64,000 nucleotides of DNA, taken from positions 1 to 64,000 of the forward strand of contig JAVLUZ010000054.1 in assembly GCA_036768485.1 (NCBI GenBank). Reading direction: 5' to 3'. The position numbers and the translations under genes are program-made. Source of the stretch: Mermis nigrescens (taxonomy: Eukaryota; Nematoda; Enoplea; Mermithida; Mermithidae). The notes under the pieces were generated by a model. The model had not been told where the DNA came from, made no database searches, and worked only from the letters and a program-made list of their open reading frames with translations. Of this stretch, positions 12,901 to 22,114 are shown piece after piece (the first letter of the stretch is position 1; every line of letters starts with the position of its first letter).

Positions 12901-15900
12901 GCATTTATTTTTACCCCCACCTATACCTTCATGTGCATACATATCTGGGCTTCACTATACAAGATGGATGAACAAAGTGATTCAAAGAACACTAATCACG
13001 TCTTAGATGTACGGCCAACGCGAATTTTAAATTTGTTAATGCATTATGTAATTTAATATAATGTTTTAGTAGACATATACTTACTGTGGTGTAAAGATCA
13101 ATTTCATTTGGTTTAACCAATTTATCAATTTAATAATGATGTAGAACGTATTTTCAGAGAATGCATTAAAAAATTTGGCGCTAGTCTTGGTGAACAGATT
13201 TTCGAAACGATTAACGCCATGTGCTTCGACATGTTTCCATTATGCGCCATTGTAAATAAGACGGTAAATTAATGTCATACATTCAGTTTGTACACGCTCA
13301 ATCCTCTGTAATCGTCCGCTGGAGGTACCCAATATGGCTGACCTCAGTCGTCTATTACTTATTGTTTTGTTACCCAGTGGTGGATCCGAGATTTTCTGAC
13401 AAAGGGCGGAAACCAGAATTTTCCTTGTCATTGTCCAAAAATTGATATGTACATATATTGTGCTTAAAGTACCGGCTTTTTTTGCTGTCTTTTGATAGGC
13501 AGAATATTGATACGAATTTATACGCAAACTTAATGCACGAATCGACTAAAGTCACCAAAAACACTTAAGAAATCATTGTAAGAGCTACAAAATATTTGTT
13601 CTGAGCAAAAACTACTCTTCTGGCGTAAATTTAAGTTTTTAGAGGGCCATGAGAGTCATTGAATGTCATTATTGAGTACTATGCCGGCGCGTACCTAGCT
13701 CCGGAAAAATATGAAAAATCATGATAAAAATGGCTAAAGTCATGAAAAATACACATCTATTCTTCGTTGCGCCCGAACATTTTCTGACGACCGTGGAAGG
13801 GGGCGCCCCACTCTAAATCCGCCAGTGTTGTTATCCTTTACCCATTAAAATCCCATTATTTCCTTGGGTATACACTTGCTACTTGGCCAATCAGAGAATC
13901 AACCCGCCCAGTCTCGGGGGTCAACCAGAGAACTGTTTTTGAGCTTGAATAGTCTAAAGATCGTTATAAACTATCAAATAGCATAACAACTACCTTAATT
14001 GACAGTTTGTGATTATTTAAGCACTTTGCGAAAAAAAATTTGGATTTTTCTTCCTTTTTTGTCTTAAGTTTACTCCATTTTGATCAAAAAATTTTGTCTT
14101 TTTTCTCCTGAGGTTCTAGAGACCCCAGCCCCGTGTGCGTGTCTTATCTGAACGACAACTTCTTTTTGCACTGTGTAATTTAAAGGTCGGCCGTGTAAAT
14201 CAACCCTTGTTTTTTTGCGCGAGAAAATTTTGAAACTTGGTGCGTAAAATACAAATTTAACTCTGTAAAACTTTTTTCGTCAAAATTCTAAGAACTTCAG
14301 GCATGACACACTCAGAATTCTATGTCTTAAATTCCTATCTGACTTTATTCTCAAAGTATTTGCTAACATATAAAAAATTAATGCATCGAAGAGTTTTATT
14401 TGGAGAGCAATGTACTTTACATCTGGCATCTGACCTTGTTGTCAATGCCTGCAAATGACGTGACAATTTCATTACACGCTTGCGAATGGGTTAGTGCAAT
14501 AAACAGATCTGATCAGGATCCAACATGTACAGCATGGGAATTTGAAGAGGAGGTTAAAGCAAATTCTTTTCTAAAGTGTGTTTTTGCACTTAAAAATGAT
14601 GGACATGCGTAAAAACTCAATTTGTGGTCGTTCCTGACGATGTTTCTTCTCTAAAACGTAAAGATGTGGAAAAATTTTGCAAAAATATTTTTAGAAAATG
14701 AGTTAATCGAAGGAAATACAGTCAAAAAATGAGTATATGGTGCGAAGCGCCTAAAATTTAATTTTTTTAAGCCAATAGATCGCTAAAAACCCTAAAAAAC
14801 ATCTTTTTCACCATTATTTTGTAAAATCGAAAATTTCGGTTGGTGAACCTCCCAACAACCCAAGATCATGCATTATCAGAACTATATAAGCCTTGTCTGC
14901 TTAAAATTTTTTACTATAAAAGAACCGAACAAATTCATAGGGTTTTTCAGAGCACAAGGTGAGCCAGACTAGCCAGGGAGGGGTAGAATCGAGAATTTAA
15001 GGTCAGGGAAGGTAAAACCAGGCATTTTTACTGCAGGAAATGGTGACTTGTCAATTATTATGTCAAAACTACTTGAAAATGAAGTATTTCCAACCTAAAC
15101 TGCTCGACATATACCTAACTTTTTGATACTTCAACGGGAGTAATACAATAACTCCCCTTACTTCTCTCTGTATGCATGTATGTATGAATGCGTAGTTATT
15201 GTAACATTCTGTATATTGTTTTCTTTCCACTTGAATTGTATATACTATTTTTCAGGTATTTTGCACGCATGGCGGTATTCCTTCTCCGGTTTGCTTTCCC
15301 GAGTCAGACAATCTATGTGACACAGTCAATCGAATTCCAGTTCCGCTAGACTTGGATCTAAATCCACTAAATTTGCCTTGGCAGCTGCTCTGGAATGATC
15401 CTGTTTGGTAATGCATCGCTACCGTAGGTGGGCGGCACCGAAATTCTGGGGGATGCAATATTTTTCAAAGGTCAAGAAATAACCTTTTAAATGGTGGTAT
15501 GGCGAAAAAACACAATTTTTCATCGTTTCTCATCGAGCACTATCCATTGGCATCAAAAATTTAAGAAAAAACCAAATAATTTCAAAAATTCAGTTCTGGG
15601 GGTATTTTGGTTTATGGGGGTGCATAATCCCCCAACCCTCCATGCCCAGATCTGATCGCTACCCTACTATTTCGTGAATAAGTTTTTGTTTTTTCAATAT
15701 TTATGCTATCATTCACTTATCATTCCAAGTTACTTCACCTAAATCGTACGTTGCAACATTTGAAAACTTTAAAAAGCGTAGCAGACCATTCTCAGGGGTA
15801 ACGATTAACGAACTTTCCAGCCTTTAGTTATTAATGATAAAATGCCCAGTCTTAAGCAGTCATGCACATTGTGCGAATTTTGGGGGTTGAAATTTCTAAA

Positions 15901-18900
15901 GTGCCTATTTGTGCCCAAAAATGGTGGGTACGCGTCAAAAACGTCGTTTTCTGACGATGCTCTATCTTTCTAGAGCATAAAAACATTAAAAAAATTCGAA
16001 AACAAATAAATTGAACAAAGAATAGTCAAACATTAGTATATTACACGAAACGTCGAAAATTTGACTTTTTTGGGCAAATCAGATAGCTAAAAACGCTTTA
16101 AAAAAGCACCTTTCCTTACAAATATTTTATGAAATTTTTAAAATCTTTTGAAAAATCGCGGATTACTGGGGGAAGGGTGAAAAAATTTCTGGGTTGGGTG
16201 AAAATTTTTGGGGGCGAACCTCATTTCCTCAGAATCATGTATGGTCTTAAATTGGGGATCATAGAAACGACTCGATATTGCATTAAGGATTGATGAATAA
16301 GCACGTATCCGATCAGACGATGTAAACTGCGTTGAAAATATGAATAAATTACTTGCAGACATTTAGTGAGAGTTGTAATTAGGTCATTTATTCGTCGTGG
16401 ACGGCTGATGCTAATCGGTTGGATATCTCGCAGGCATGTATCTCTGGGGGATTGGGGGGGTTCGGCGGACCCCCAAATTCATAAAAATCTGACTTTTTAA
16501 ATGTCATTTTGTGCTTTTTTGGGCTTAATACCCTCCAAAAATTGGTGTTGGTCCCCCCAAAATAGGACGGCCATCTACGTGCCTGATATCTCGAATCCCT
16601 ATATGTATACTTAATATACTGTTTGAGTGCTCTTTTCCTTTAGTCAGGCTTGTTCGGGTATTATGTCATACTAAATAAATCTTAATCCTCCAAATTTATG
16701 ACGGCAGCTGATCTGTTAGGAAAACGGCGGAAAAATTAAACTATTGGTAATTTTCGGTGAAAATCTAAACCTAAAATTGGAAATGGGGCATTTTGATATT
16801 ACTGTGATGGATATTATACATATAAAAGAGTTCTTTTAGCACGGTTTATTATTATTATTATTATTATCATTATTATTATTATTATTATTATCATTATTAT
16901 TATTATTATTATATTTGTTTTTAAGAATAATGCATTATGTTTGCACGCTTTGCAGGGAAGATTCAAATCCAACGCTAGACTCATTCGGATTTGGACCAAA
17001 CCAAGCTCGAAATACGGGTTTCGTTTTTTCTTCAACCGCTTTACACAACTTTTTGACGAAAAACAAACTATCACACGTAATAAGAGCGCACCAGGTGCAA
17101 GAAGAGGGTTTTAAGGTGCATTATGCGTAATTTTTATTTTGTATTGTTTGTAATCTATCAATTTTCTATAAAGAGAATCATGCACGTGCATGGATGAAAG
17201 GGGAAGGAAACTAGAAATGGATTGTAAAAGCACAAATGGTTTTAAAGCTTTTTCGACCTGAAATTCCTCACGTTTTCGGCATTCTTTTACGAGAAATCAT
17301 CAAGAACCTTTTTCAGCTGATTTGAGGAAAATTAGCTGATTTCGAATCAAATAAGATTAAATGGATTAGTTAAATGTGTAATGTAAATATTTGCTCAATT
17401 TTAAAAAGCATGACAATTGAAAACGTCTTGGCTGCGTGTTTTTTCTCTTTCATATAATTTGAGCCTGATTTTTCATGGAAGAAAGCGATAAGACATTTAT
17501 GTACATAATGTCTTTTCTGCAGCTTTGCCTGAAACCGCCTTTTTTACTGAGGCTGAAGCCTAAACGGTACCGTATAATGTGGTGATATACACGACTCTGT
17601 TGCATAAGGCCATTTTACCTCGATCTCTCTGGCTAATCCTTCAAGAACGGACTGATTTTCCAGACCGGCGATGCGCATTTGTGTTCTTTTCGGGGTGGGG
17701 ATTTAGTGAGTTTTGATGTTTCCACCCCTCCCCTAGAATGGCTATTCACCATCAGTGTTTTTTTGTATAAGGTCCGTTTGTACATGTACAAAGATGGTCC
17801 CTAAAAGTCTTTGTACATTTTGTATACACAAATTTTGGATACTATAGTATGGTACAGTAGCGAATTCATTGTGGCAAAAACAGAGTTGTTCGACCTTTGG
17901 TAATGTATTTTAGCTAATTTCTGGGTTTCTGAGGGTTAAAATCCGTGATAATCGTCTCGAAACGGCGCGAAGCGCTGAAAACTTTGACATTTTTACCTTC
18001 AAAAGGCAATTTCTAACATTATAAAGATATACAGAAAACACAATTACTCCCGAAAATTTTTGCGAATTTTAAACCTTTTTTGCAGTTTTTGTCTTCCCAA
18101 AATTTTTGTTTATGTACAAAGACGGTCCCCAAAAGTCTTTGTACATCGGGAAAAATCTTTGCCGAATACAAAAAAAGACTGTTGACCATACATGATCTTG
18201 GAGAAGGGGTTCCCTCAAGAAAAATTTATACTCCTCCCAGAAATTCCCTTCCCCAGAATTCGCTATTTTTCAAAAGCTTCCAAAAATTTTCTATATATTC
18301 GCAGAAAATATGCCTTTTTAAAACGTTCTTAGCTATCTATTTGCTCAAAAAAGTCAAATTTACGGCGCTTCGCACCATATACTCCTGTTTTAACTATTTT
18401 GTTCAATTTATTCGAATTTTTTGTATATTTATGCTCTATAATGATAGAGTATCTTCAGGAACGCCAAAAAACGATGTAATTGGCGCGCGCCCTTTATTTT
18501 TAGGCCCAAAAAAGGCACTTTAAAATTTCACCATCCCCTCAATTCCACATGCTGTGCATGTCTGCTATTAACCCTCGCCAAATGGCAGCGACCCCTCAGA
18601 ATCGTCGGTTTTTGGTAAAAATTGTAAAAAGTGTGCCTCTTCAAGCGCTTTTAGCTCATTGCAGGCTCAACGTCTTAAATTTTCGGTGCTTCTCGTGACT
18701 ATACTTTGTTCAATTTACTCGATTAAAAACATTCGATATTTTTATGTTTTTATGTTCTAGAAGAAGAAGCATTGTTTAAAACGTCAAAAACAGTGTTTTT
18801 GTCGTGTACCCATCGTTTTCAATCGAAAAAGGCACTTTTTATAAATTTTTGGGCCTGACTTCGCCCCTCCCTGATGAACATGTATAGCCATGCGGTGCAC

Positions 18901-20608
18901 CTATAAGTGAACCAGGTTGATGGCCATACATGGGCAGCAAGAAAATTCTGGGGGTCTGGTTGGGTGAAATTGCCAAAAATGTTATAAAAGATAGAATTTT
19001 GGGGTCTATAGTAATCTGCTCAGGGTTCAACTTTGGGGGTTGCTGCGAACCCCCTCCCCCGCCAACGTGTTGTGGTGACTGTGTAGCAGCAACTATTTTT
19101 GCCCAGATATGTACATTAATCGATAGATTTATGCAGCTTTCAACTAAACTTAAAAAATCAAAAAGATTGTTCTCTGAAATTTAGTGGTCCCACACGTTGT
19201 GCATATACATGGGCAGGCAAGACCCAAATTATGGGGCCTGAGTCGGGTCCGAAAATTTTTAAAGCCAAAAAAGAGTCGAAAAGTTGGTGGTAGGGAGAAA
19301 ATACATACATACATCATTTTTGAAGTTTCCCGTCAAGTTGGCAAGAAAAAATGCGAAAAGACGAGAAAATCTCGATCTTGTTTAGAGCTTTCTAAATTGT
19401 AAGATGGTGTGTGATATGGGATCCCTGCGGCCATGTGTGATACAAAAACTGCTTTCAGTAATTTACAATAAGTTTTATTTCAATACGATTCATTTTCAGT
19501 GCTACAAAATAAATCTATCATAATTATATTTTTGTGGAGCGGTTCGTCATATTCTTTCGCCAAAAAAATAAGAAGTTTTAGCACTTTTATGTTATAACAG
19601 AATCATCACAAAAGTAATTCTAGTATTCTGAAAAAGGTAGGATAATTTAAGGAAGGATTAAACCAAAATTCGTTCATCTGCATATTTATTTATTTATGGT
19701 CCCATCCATACATGGGCAGCACCCAAACTCTGGGGGTCAGGATAGGTTAAATCGCCAAAAGTGTTACTAAAAGTAGAATTCTGGAGTCTACAGTAATCTG
19801 TGGGGTTTTTTCAAGTTTTGGGTTACAAACCTCCCCCAAGTCTATGTGTGTAGTCCCGTTACGATTATTATCACTGCGCTGATTAAAGTTTGTTTGTGGT
19901 CACACATGGGAGTGGAGGGGGGGGTTTGGGGGGTATGCACCCCTCAGAAGTTGAAATACCCCCCAGAAATCAAAATACCCCCAGAATTCAAATTTTGAAA
20001 TTTTTTAGCTTCTCCGGCAATTTTTTGATGCCATTGGATAGTGCTCGATGAGAAACGTCGAAAAATGGTGTTTTTTTCGCCATACGACCACTTTTAAGAC
20101 CATTTTTTTGACCTTTGAAAATTATTTCACCCCCACCCTCCAGAATTTAGGTGCTGCCCACCTATGCTTGTGGTGCGAATAAATATTTTGGCCGTAAGCA
20201 TTTCTTAGGTCAGTCAGTACCTACATGCTTTTAAAAACCTGTGAGCATTTGCTCTGTATTTCGAGTATAAATCTCTTGTGATCTTAATTTTATTGTTTTA
20301 TTTGTCTTCGATTTATGTTTCATTAATTTCATTTTATTATTCTTATTTGTTTTATTTCATGTTTTACTTATATGTCCTCCTGCCTCTATATTTTCGATCC
20401 GACAATTAAAATCGCTTGCTAGTGCATCATTTTTCCTTCATTCAAACAGATTCGCTATAGCTCAAAATTGTTGACCGTTTTTTCCTCGTCTTCCTATGCT
20501 GGCATGGGCAACAACGCGGCTTGTGTATTATTGGACAGAGGAAAGATGAGACTGATTCAAATAGGTCGAGAAGTTGGCAAAGCCATTCTGGTTCCTGAGA
20601 GTTTCTAG
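3829..20608 (+). CDS. PP1-like serine/threonine phosphatase (PPP family), nine exons, 5' end uncertain
   Basis: Exons 3829-3924, 4858-4913, 6796-7006, 11756-11886, 12378-12484, 13158-13263, 15256-15407, 16956-17115 and 20450-20608 join in phase to give about 392 residues plus an unresolved N-terminus. All PPP signatures are present in order: GDIHG and GDYVDRG (metal ligands), LLRGNHE (catalytic His), CTHGG, an Arg in QARNTGFVF matching the phosphate-binding Arg of PP1, RAHQ, and a Tyr in SSSSYAG where PP1 has SAPNYCG. So it is likely an active cytosolic or nuclear metallophosphatase removing phosphate from Ser/Thr. It departs from PP1 in LWNDPV, a longer loop before RNTG, and the lost SAPNY motif, and it carries an extra N-terminal segment of about 50 residues. 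Best read as a lineage-specific PP1 relative; substrate unknown. Introns hold many MITEs. Confidence 0.9.
4238..4478 (-). mobile_element. Family B hAT-like MITE, perfect duplication ACAGCGAC
   Basis: Ends CATACCTGGGCG and CGCCCACCTATG; identical octamers at 4230-4237 and 4479-4486. In phosphatase intron 1. Confidence 0.9.
4858..4913 (+). CDS. Phosphatase exon 2
   Basis: CTTGCAG acceptor; encodes (C)[18 protein letters not shown]. The donor is CAG|GTGTTC, a weak match to consensus, but the phase fits both neighbours. Confidence 0.65.
6231..6474 (+). mobile_element. Family B MITE, duplication GTGGTCAG / GCGGTCAG
   Basis: CATGAGTGGGC and GCCCATGTATG ends; flanks match at 7 of 8. In phosphatase intron 2. 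Translations of this family produce recurring [14 protein letters not shown] peptides that are not proteins. Confidence 0.85.
6796..7006 (+). CDS. Phosphatase exon 3
   Basis: TTTTTTGCAG acceptor. Encodes the helical region ahead of the catalytic core and ends EDPVYILG, with the Gly codon split so that it completes ILGDIHGN with the next exon. Confidence 0.9.
7712..8896. mobile_element. Non-autonomous hAT-like element with ACCCGC subterminal repeats
   Basis: Ends in perfect 14-bp inverted repeats, TAGGGATGCAGCGG and CCGCTGCATCCCTA, flanked by an 8-bp direct duplication GCATCTAC (7704-7711 and 8897-8904). Multiple ACCCGC hexamers lie just inside both ends (7728-7830 and 8780-8888), in the same reading on the plus strand. 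Short TIR, 8-bp target duplication and subterminal repeats are the hallmarks of hAT transposons. The 1185-bp body has no transposase-like frame, so it would depend on an enzyme supplied elsewhere. Confidence 0.85.
9041..11294. mobile_element. Compound cluster of family A elements
   Basis: Begins with CAGTGTTTTTTTTGTACAAG. Contains at least four direct family A copies or parts (about 9041-9390, 9390-9788, 9857-10270, 10349-10760) and one inverted copy (10854-11294). The middle is an exact-looking direct duplication with a 492-bp period (9781 matches 10273). Each copy carries TTTGTACATGTACAAAGA palindromes and the GC hairpin. The short Cys/Thr-rich frames here are repeat translations. Confidence 0.85.
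11756..11886 (+). CDS. Phosphatase exon 4 (metal-binding motifs)
   Basis: TGTAG acceptor. Completes [20 protein letters not shown] and runs to [12 protein letters not shown] at a GTCATT donor. Supplies the first Asp and His metal ligands and the bridging Asp. Confidence 0.95.
12378..12484 (+). CDS. Phosphatase exon 5 (catalytic GNHE)
   Basis: TTTTAG acceptor; encodes [20 protein letters not shown] followed by [15 protein letters not shown]. Contains the metal-ligand Asn and the proton-donating His. Donor GTACGT. Confidence 0.95.
13158..13263 (+). CDS. Phosphatase exon 6
   Basis: TTTTCAG acceptor; encodes [20 protein letters not shown] then [15 protein letters not shown], matching the PPP region between GNHE and HGG. 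Donor GTAAAT. Confidence 0.93.
13375..13830 (-). repeat. Family D dispersed repeat
   Basis: Starts GGTGGATCCGAGATTTTCTG and ends near GGGGGCGCCCCACTCTAAAT. Shares ordered blocks (TGTCCAAAAATTG, TTTTGATAGGCAGAAT, GCGCCC) with 40768-41235 and 56868-57700. Lies in phosphatase intron 6. Strand sense is arbitrary. Confidence 0.6.
13831..15255. other. Phosphatase intron 6 remainder
   Basis: AT-rich; a partial family C copy occupies about 14630-14875 (GTGCGAAGCGCCTAAAATTT, then CCAAGATCATG). An open frame at 14400-14612 has no splice support. Confidence 0.6.
15256..15407 (+). CDS. Phosphatase exon 7 (HGG motif)
   Basis: TTTTTCAG acceptor; begins [20 protein letters not shown] and ends [10 protein letters not shown] with a split Trp codon at a GTAATG donor. 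The His of CTHGG is a metal ligand. Insertion of a family B element only 15 bp beyond the donor has left the splice site intact. Confidence 0.95.
15423..15654 (+). mobile_element. Family B hAT-like MITE, target duplication ATCGCTAC
   Basis: Perfect 8-bp direct repeats at 15415-15422 and 15655-15662 flank the element, whose ends read CGTAGGTGGGC and GCCCAGATCTG. Confidence 0.85.
15860..16250 (+). repeat. Family C copy
   Basis: Runs from CATGCACATTGTGCGAATTT to AGAATCATGTATGGTC, with the shared core GACGATGCTCTATCTTTCTA. Confidence 0.7.
16431..16585 (-). mobile_element. Family G short hAT-like MITE, target duplication ATATCTCG
   Basis: Ends CAGGCATG and CGTGCCTG, with a perfect 8-bp duplication at 16423-16430 and 16586-16593. 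The body contains GGACCCCCAAATTC and AATTGGTGTTGGTCCCCCCA, shared with 25688-25858 and about 34735-34869. Confidence 0.85.
16848..16912. repeat. ATT microsatellite
   Basis: Interrupted ATT trinucleotide run just upstream of phosphatase exon 8. Confidence 0.9.
16956..17115 (+). CDS. Phosphatase exon 8 (RAHQ motif)
   Basis: TTTGCAG acceptor. Encodes (W)[20 protein letters not shown] and continues through [20 protein letters not shown] carries the last metal-ligand His. The exon ends at a poor donor (AAG|GTGCAT); reading through adds only VHYA before a TAA at 17128-17130, which would make a truncated protein. Confidence 0.93.
17753..18181 (+). mobile_element. Family A hAT-like MITE
   Basis: Starts CAGTGTTTTTTTGTATAAGG and ends AAAAAAAGACTG. 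Flanks TTCACCAT (17745-17752) and TTGACCAT (18182-18189) match at 7 of 8 positions. Confidence 0.8.
18187..18564 (-). repeat. Family C copy abutting family A
   Basis: Begins CATACATGATCTTGG and ends GCTGTGCATGTCTG, flanked by CTGTTGAC and CTATTAAC (6 of 8). It sits inside the target duplication of the neighbouring family A element. Confidence 0.7.
18575..18900 (-). repeat. Degraded family C copy
   Basis: Shares the order of blocks with other family C copies (AAATTTTCGGTGCTTC, TTTTTATGTTCTAGAAG, GAACATGTATAGCC) but is divergent. Confidence 0.5.
18921..19075 (+). repeat. Family J repeat (second copy about 19703-19852)
   Basis: CATACATGGGCAGC, then TTCTGGGGGTCTGG, a segment around AGAATTTTGGGGTCTATAGTA, and GAACCCCCTCCCCC. 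The same blocks recur at 19703-19852 (CATACATGGGCAGCACCCAA). Probably a relative of family B by its ends. Confidence 0.6.
19901..20166 (-). mobile_element. Family B MITE, duplication TTTGTGGT / CTTGTGGT
   Basis: Ends CACACATGGGAG and GCCCACCTATG; flanks match at 7 of 8 positions. Lies in the last phosphatase intron. Confidence 0.8.
20450..20608 (+). CDS. Phosphatase terminal exon
   Basis: TTCAAACAG acceptor. Begins [20 protein letters not shown], continues [19 protein letters not shown], and ends VPESF at a TAG (20606-20608). [11 protein letters not shown] aligns with the PP1 strand that leads into SAPNYCG, keeping the Tyr but not the Pro-Asn. Confidence 0.93.
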   Translation: MRYSSKLLTVFSSSSYAGMGNNAACVLLDRGKMRLIQIGREVGKAILVPESF

Positions 20609-20738
20609 AAAGTTCTTATGATAAGTGCACTTCGTTCGTTCTTTCACCGTCTCTCGTTATCAACGTCCATTGCAATGCTGATTTTTGCTTACACGAGTAT
20701 TGTACATACATTTGTCATGACTTGAGTACACGTGGGCA

Positions 20739-20744
20739 AATAAA
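20739..20744 (+). promoter_or_regulatory. Candidate poly(A) signal of the phosphatase gene
   Basis: AATAAA 131 bp after the stop codon and upstream of the family B element at 20759. Position is plausible; cleavage site not determined. Confidence 0.4.
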
Positions 20745-20758
20745 AGCTTACTTTGGAC

Positions 20759-20977
20759 CATACCTGGGCATGGGGGCTTTGGGGGTATGCAGTATGCACC
20801 CCCAGAATTTAATTTTTGAAATTTTTTGTTTTTTCGCACTTTTTTGATGCCAAAGGAAAGTAATCGATGATAAACGTCGAAAAATGTGTTGTTTTCGCCA
20901 TACACCATTTTCAAAGCGATTTTTTGACCTTTAAAAAAATCTTGCAGCCCCTAGAACTTTGGTGCCGCCCACCTATG
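20759..20977 (-). mobile_element. Family B MITE, duplication CTTTGGAC / CTTTAGAT
   Basis: CATACCTGGGC and GCCCACCTATG ends; flanks match at 6 of 8. It sits in the 1.2-kb space between the convergent phosphatase and channel genes. The remainder of that space (20978-21809) contains degraded family B/J-like pieces and no exon. Confidence 0.75.
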
Positions 20978-21809
20978 CTTTAGATTCCCTAAACTGAAAT
21001 TTTTAATTCGTTTTCTACAATTTTGCCCTATTAGACCTCCCAGAATTTGATTGCTGCCCATGTGTGGTCACGATCAGGACACGACGCGAGTCTCCCGAGA
21101 ATAGTAGTAGTAGGTACGCAATTTATTTGTCTAACGCCTGTTATAATTTTGTGCAGCATTCTGTCATTAAAAACCTATGGACTTCCTACGTGTTCTAGGC
21201 GATCACGCATGAACATGGCTGCTCTTAGACTGGTCGTCTGACTGGGTTGGGAGGGTAGAATTTCAAACATCAACAAAGGCCGAGAAATTGATGATAGGAG
21301 GCAAAAACAGCGATATTCCCCATAAACACGTGGGCGTTGGAGGTTTAGCCCCCCCCCAACAATTTGGTAGACCACCCAAATCGATAGACCCCACCGAATT
21401 GAATGTTTGGTAAATTTTTTGATTATTGCCACTACTACCTAGACCTTCTCCCCCAGAATTTGATCGCTGCATATATGTGGTTTGAACCCTTCAAGAATTA
21501 AAAATACACCTTGCCGATTAGTTTTTTTGCGATTTTGTCAGTTTTTCCCTATCCAGACTCAGAATTTGTGTGCTGCCCACGTACCATGCTCGCATCACAA
21601 CAACTCACTTATATCAAAAAATGTTGAGGAATTGAAAAAATGACTAATTCCGGTGGTCTGTATGTAGAGTTTTTTGGATTCTTGGGTCAGTCCCGCACGT
21701 TCATGCATGTTTGACAATGTCAGGCATACAAACAACACGAGTTAATACATACGTATTAGCAACGTACAAGTACGAACTTGCTCGAAATTAACAGAAAGAG
21801 CTTGGAAAT

Positions 21810-22114
21810 CTACAAATCAACGGGTGTACTTCCTCTGCCTGTTGCGCTTGACCCATTTTTATGAACTTCAGTAGTACTTCGTCTTGGACGGTGATAAAAA
21901 TGATAAGCATCGCGCTTAAAGAGGCCCAGTCGGACTCCTAATTTAGTCATTTCTGTGACCACCTGTTCTTGTGCCAGATTGAACGACATGGCTATCAGCG
22001 CCATGCCAAAAAGCAAATAAAATGAAACAATAGTCAGCTTCTGCTGCGCATGTTGATCGTTCACTAATGATGCTCCTGGAAACATGTCACCGAAACCAAT
22101 GGTCGCCAGGCTGC
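21810..22114 (-). CDS. K2P exon 5: second filter, M4, C-terminus
   Basis: Acceptor AATTTTAG. Encodes SLATIGFGDMFPGASLVNDQ, the M4 segment KLTIVSFYLLFGMALIAMSF, and a basic tail ending RGSTPVDL and a stop. Confidence 0.95.

Noticed and set aside
14400..14612. 70-residue plus-strand frame in the phosphatase intron
   Set aside because: It has no acceptor or donor that joins neighbouring exons in phase and no recognisable motif.
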